Translations under genes and position numbers: made by a program
Shown here: piece by piece, positions 15,330 to 17,930 of the stretch
How positions within the stretch are numbered: position 1 is the stretch's first letter
Layout of the letters: every line of letters begins with the position of its first letter
Notes under the pieces: model-generated
Databases searched by the model: none
What the model was told of the DNA's origin: nothing
What the model saw: the letters and a program-made list of their open reading frames with translations, nothing else
Source: an uncultured Succinivibrio sp.
GTDB lineage: Bacteria > Pseudomonadota > Gammaproteobacteria > Enterobacterales > Succinivibrionaceae
Length of the DNA: 17,930 nt
NCBI GenBank assembly: GCA_900754255.1
Contig: CAAECI010000055.1
Span: 1-17,930, forward strand
Direction: 5' to 3'

Positions 15330-16241
15330 TCACACCAATGACTGACCCCAGCCCAGCTTTTGACGTAAAAGACTGTAGTAGTCGTAGCCTTCGGGATGAA
15401 TGAGGGTAAGCGGAATACGATGCTGACGAATATATACCGTACATTTGGTATCCGTGCGCATTGTCACCTGACCGTCGCAGTTGATGGCCACCAGCTCGGG
15501 CACATCGTCGGGTCCCTCAAAATCTATACGTACGCAGCTTTTTCCGGGAATTATGATGGGTGAGCAGTTCAAGGACTGCGGGAACATGGGAACCAACGAT
15601 AAAACGTCAAGATGCGGCTCGATGATGGAGCCTCCTGCCGACAGGGCATAGGCCGTAGATCCCGTGGGGGTGTTGATGATCATACCGTCACCGCGCAGGG
15701 TATACATATAGCGGTTGTCGATGGAAACCCTGAAGGTCATCATGTGCGCCATCATCCCCGAATGAATGACCGCCTCATTGGTGGCCAGGGACTGGGCGAC
15801 TAGCTCGGAGGCTCCGTCCTCATCCTCACGAAAGATACGCAGATCGAGCATATTGCGCTGCTCTATCGTATAACAGCCCGCCACAATCTTTTGCAATGAG
15901 GATCTGAGATCCTCGGGGCTTACGTCAGTCAAAAGTCCCAAATGACCGCGATTTACACCGAGCATGGGCACCCTAAGATCGACAAGGGTACGGGCCGCTC
16001 CCAACAAAGAGCCGTCACCGCCCACCACGATGAAAAGATCCTTGGAGCTCATTTGCGAGCGTGACAGGGATGGGATCTCGGGAATATTAAAGCCGACGGC
16101 GGTATTGTGATCCAAAAAAGGTTCCACACCGAGCTGCGTTAACAGGCTTGCAATCTCACGTATGGCGCCTGCAACCGGTCGATGAAATACCTTAGAGAGG
16201 ATCACCACCGATTTTACTTTTTTTGAAGTTGTGTTCTGCAA
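15330..16241 (-). CDS. nadK: NAD kinase
   Basis: NadK phosphorylates NAD to NADP with ATP in the cytoplasm. The 303-residue product (E. coli: 292) has the family motifs GGDGS at 74-78, NE at 155-156, RGDG at 183-186 and TPTGSTAYALSAGG at 191-204, plus the C-terminal KLGW seen in enteric NadK. The best start is TTG at 16241: an in-frame stop lies a few codons upstream, and no ATG occurs before conserved sequence. The ribosome binding site is weak. nadK next to recN is a common gammaproteobacterial arrangement, but grpE, often the divergent neighbour, is absent; a LacI-type regulator lies upstream instead. Confidence 0.97.
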   Translation of the reverse strand: MQNTTSKKVKSVVILSKVFHRPVAGAIREIASLLTQLGVEPFLDHNTAVGFNIPEIPSLSRSQMSSKDLFIVVGGDGSLLGAARTLVDLRVPMLGVNRGHLGLLTDVSPEDLRSSLQKIVAGCYTIEQRNMLDLRIFREDEDGASELVAQSLATNEAVIHSGMMAHMMTFRVSIDNRYMYTLRGDGMIINTPTGSTAYALSAGGSIIEPHLDVLSLVPMFPQSLNCSPIIIPGKSCVRIDFEGPDDVPELVAINCDGQVTMRTDTKCTVYIRQHRIPLTLIHPEGYDYYSLLRQKLGWGQSLV

Positions 16242-16297
16242 TTGATTGAATGTCCGTTAAAAAGCTTTCTGACCTTGGGCTTGAAGGCAACAGTGCA

Positions 16298-16306
16298 ATT
16301 TTATCA
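16298..16306 (-). promoter_or_regulatory. Candidate nadK-recN promoter, extended -10
   Basis: On the minus strand TGATAAAAT is an extended -10 (TG, one base, TAAAAT), 56 bases before the nadK TTG. No good -35 is seen. It lies downstream of the likely terminator of the LacI-type gene. Confidence 0.45.
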
Positions 16307-16337
16307 ACTTTGGCAAAGCAACTAAGCCTTCCCGCTC

Positions 16338-16373
16338 AAAAAGATCTCATTGCCCCGTCCATAATTGAGATCT
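16338..16373 (-). terminator. Probable terminator of the LacI-type regulator
   Basis: Perfect 8-bp arms AGATCTCA and TGAGATCT enclose a 16-base loop and run into five T on the minus strand, 38 bases after the regulator stop. The loop is longer than in the other terminators here, so confidence is lower. Confidence 0.55.
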
Positions 16374-16410
16374 CGTCCTAACACTAAAAGTGTGCGTATT
16401 TAGCCTGCCG

Positions 16411-17418
16411 TTATTTGCCATTAGGCAGTTCCTCGCCGCAGGAGGCTCTGATCTTAAGCTTGGGCAAAAGCTCTATGCGCATGGGCAGAGGATCGGGGGC
16501 GGACAGCTCGTTTAAAAGCTGTACGGCGGCCTTTTGACCGAGCACGAATTTGCGCTGGTGAACGGTGGTAAGCGGAACGGAGATCATGGAGGCGGCCGCG
16601 ATGTCGTCAAAGCCTGCTATTTTAAGATCCTCGGGCACCCTGATATGGTTATTCATGCAATAAGAGAAAACTCCCAAAGCTACCGTGTCGTTTACGGCAA
16701 ACACGCAGTCGGGCTTGTACTCCAAAACCTTTTCGACGGCGTTATAAGCCGCATCGTACTCGGAATCTATATTTAACACCGCAATCAGGGTATCGGCCAC
16801 CTTAAGACGTTGCAGAGCCTCCCTGCAACCGCGCATACGCTGACGGGTGGTTTCGGCCTCGGGATTTCCCATGAGGCATACCAATCTTTTGACGTTGCAG
16901 TCCTTTATCAAATGCTCGGTCATATCAAAGGCACCCTGGAAGTTATCGTTTATTACCGAGGAGTATTTTTTGGATATGGGGTTGTCCACGCATACCACAC
17001 GTATGCCCTTTTGCTCGAAGATCTCCAAATCCTCGGCTCTGGCGGTGACTGACAGCAGGATCACACCCTCGACGCGATATGAGCACAGCATGCCGAAATA
17101 TTGCATTTCCTGCTCCCGACTGCGCTGGGCGTCGCAAAGAAAGGTACTGTAGCCACGAGAGCGCATGATTGAACTAACGCCCTGAGCCACACTTGCATAA
17201 TAGGGATTCGTGATATCGGGCACGACAAGACCTATGATCCCTGATTTATGCGTAATAAGACTTGCTGCCAGAGGATTTTTTGAATAGCCCATCGATTCGG
17301 CCACCCGCAGAATTTTGGCACGCATCTTATCAGACACCCCTTTTTTTCCGTTGATCGCCCGCGATACGGTAGCGGGATTGACGTCACATTCTTTGGCAAT
17401 GTCTTTGATATTGATCAT
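16411..17418 (-). CDS. LacI/GalR-family transcriptional regulator
   Basis: This 335-residue protein has the canonical LacI helix-turn-helix at residues 2-24 (INIKDIAKECDVNPATVSRA), the hinge helix NPLAASL near 48-54, and a periplasmic-binding-protein-like effector domain from about 60 (IIGLVVPDITNPYYASVAQG). Near the C-terminus, VFAVNDTVALGV and KIAGFDDI are typical of family members that bind sugars or nucleobases. The ATG at 17418 is preceded by AGGA at workable spacing. No transporter or sugar enzyme lies next to it, so the effector cannot be guessed; its targets may be unlinked. An imperfect LacI-type dyad, GCAAACGATTTAC at 17553-17565, lies upstream and may be an autoregulatory site. Confidence 0.93.
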   Translation of the reverse strand: MINIKDIAKECDVNPATVSRAINGKKGVSDKMRAKILRVAESMGYSKNPLAASLITHKSGIIGLVVPDITNPYYASVAQGVSSIMRSRGYSTFLCDAQRSREQEMQYFGMLCSYRVEGVILLSVTARAEDLEIFEQKGIRVVCVDNPISKKYSSVINDNFQGAFDMTEHLIKDCNVKRLVCLMGNPEAETTRQRMRGCREALQRLKVADTLIAVLNIDSEYDAAYNAVEKVLEYKPDCVFAVNDTVALGVFSYCMNNHIRVPEDLKIAGFDDIAAASMISVPLTTVHQRKFVLGQKAAVQLLNELSAPDPLPMRIELLPKLKIRASCGEELPNGK

Positions 17419-17457
17419 GGCTGGATCCTAAAATGCGCTTTCAGCAAATTTTTGCGG

Positions 17458-17463
17458 AGTATA
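17458..17463 (-). promoter_or_regulatory. Candidate promoter of the LacI-type regulator
   Basis: TATACT on the minus strand lies 40 bases before the ATG, with no clear -35. The LacI-like half-site pair at 17553-17565 lies about 100 bases further upstream. Confidence 0.35.
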
Positions 17464-17595
17464 AAGCTACAAATAGGCTTGAAGCTCCGATTTCAGAATA
17501 AAGTTGCAATGGCTCGTCGCAAATATCCGGCAAAGTCCTGCTTAATACATAAGCAAACGATTTACCCATAGGATAAAAAGAGCGTATCCGACTTT

Positions 17596-17647
17596 AAAAG
17601 TAACTTTCAATTAACCCTATAAGTTACACCATTTAAGTAAAAGTAAC
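17596..17647. repeat. Short direct and inverted repeats in the LacI-Rpn intergenic region
   Basis: AAAAGTAAC occurs exactly twice (17596-17604 and 17639-17647). GTAACTT (17600-17606) and AAGTTAC (17621-17627) form a 7-bp inverted pair between and overlapping them. The spacing suggests a cluster of binding sites. The rest of 17419-17872 is AT-rich and non-coding, with another 7-bp inverted pair (AGATCTA 17693-17699, TAGATCT 17734-17740). No gene is supported there. Confidence 0.4.
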
Positions 17648-17800
17648 AAAAAAAATCCAAAGACAAAAGCTCAATTGATGCCGAGTTTATGCAGATCTAG
17701 CTCATTATTATCGGAGTATGAATACCGGCACTGTAGATCTTCAATACACAAATGAGCGCTTTATTTTTATATCAGACGGGGCACGCAACTCTCTTTTAAA

Positions 17801-17809
17801 TGGTATACT
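17801..17809 (+). promoter_or_regulatory. Candidate promoter of the Rpn-family gene, extended -10
   Basis: TGGTATACT on the plus strand is an extended -10 (TATACT, 5 of 6) 63 bases before the ATG at 17873. No -35 is evident. Confidence 0.45.
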
Positions 17810-17872
17810 TCCGACAATCAAACTTACATTCAAGGATAATTTATAAACACCTTCAAAAACAATAACAATACA

Positions 17873-17930
17873 ATGAAGGCTCGTGATCTTAAACTCACAA
17901 ATGACGTTTTGTTTAAATTCGTATTCGGAC
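17873..17930 (+). CDS. Rpn-family recombination-promoting nuclease / PD-(D/E)XK transposase-like protein (first 19 codons)
   Basis: From ATG at 17873 the frame reads MKARDLKLTNDVLFKFVFG and is cut by the window end. The pattern TNDVLFKFVFG is the characteristic N-terminus of Rpn/YhgA-like proteins, often annotated as PD-(D/E)XK nuclease family transposase. These are multicopy DNA endonucleases linked to recombination and sometimes to phage defence. No Shine-Dalgarno lies at normal distance; AAGGA is about 36 bases upstream. With only 19 residues visible, domains and catalytic residues cannot be checked. It is the only sign of a mobile or accessory element in the window. Confidence 0.7.
   Translation, partial: MKARDLKLTNDVLFKFVFG

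Noticed and set aside
1..17930. CRISPR array, tRNA, rRNA, prophage or complete insertion sequence
   Set aside because: No regularly spaced repeats, cloverleaf-like segments, or transposase genes with terminal inverted repeats were seen on either strand.

Overview
The window is chromosomal, gene-dense and largely housekeeping. CarA, CarB, DapB, NadK, RecN and TamA all resemble gammaproteobacterial proteins. The E. coli-like glutaminase spacing in CarA, FeoAB without a visible FeoC, and an Rpn/PD-(D/E)XK transposase-like start at the right edge suggest a host-associated anaerobic gammaproteobacterium, possibly Succinivibrionaceae. That family assignment is inference; nothing here proves it.

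Layout, left to right. (1) tamB (partial, running off the left edge) and tamA, minus strand, encode the translocation and assembly module linking inner and outer membranes. (2) A divergent intergenic region of about 330 bp with a perfect 18-bp palindrome. (3) carA-carB, plus strand, make carbamoyl phosphate for pyrimidines and arginine, and end at a strong intrinsic terminator. (4) A GntR/FCD regulator, minus strand, with an operator-like palindrome before its start codon. (5) A 469-bp gap holding a CRP/FNR-like site and a plus-strand promoter and terminator about 115 bp apart: a candidate small RNA. (6) feoA-feoB, minus strand, ferrous iron uptake. (7) dapB, minus strand, lysine/diaminopimelate synthesis, with its own promoter and a leader able to fold extensively. 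(8) nadK-recN, minus strand, tightly coupled. (9) A LacI/GalR-type regulator, minus strand. (10) A 454-bp AT-rich gap with repeats, then the first 19 codons of a plus-strand Rpn-family gene cut by the window end.

The transcription units nadK-recN, dapB and feoA-feoB follow one another in one direction. dapB and feoAB each end at a hairpin with a U-tract; I see none between recN and the dapB promoter. The two regulators have no obvious target gene beside them. I find no rRNA, tRNA, CRISPR array or complete insertion sequence, and no clear multi-gene novel system. The observations most worth following are RNA-level: the candidate small RNA at about 9647-9759, the hairpin between the Shine-Dalgarno and start codon of feoA, and the structured dapB leader. 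At protein level, the lipoprotein-like signal of TamA stands out. GATC is strikingly frequent throughout and appears in nearly every terminator stem.
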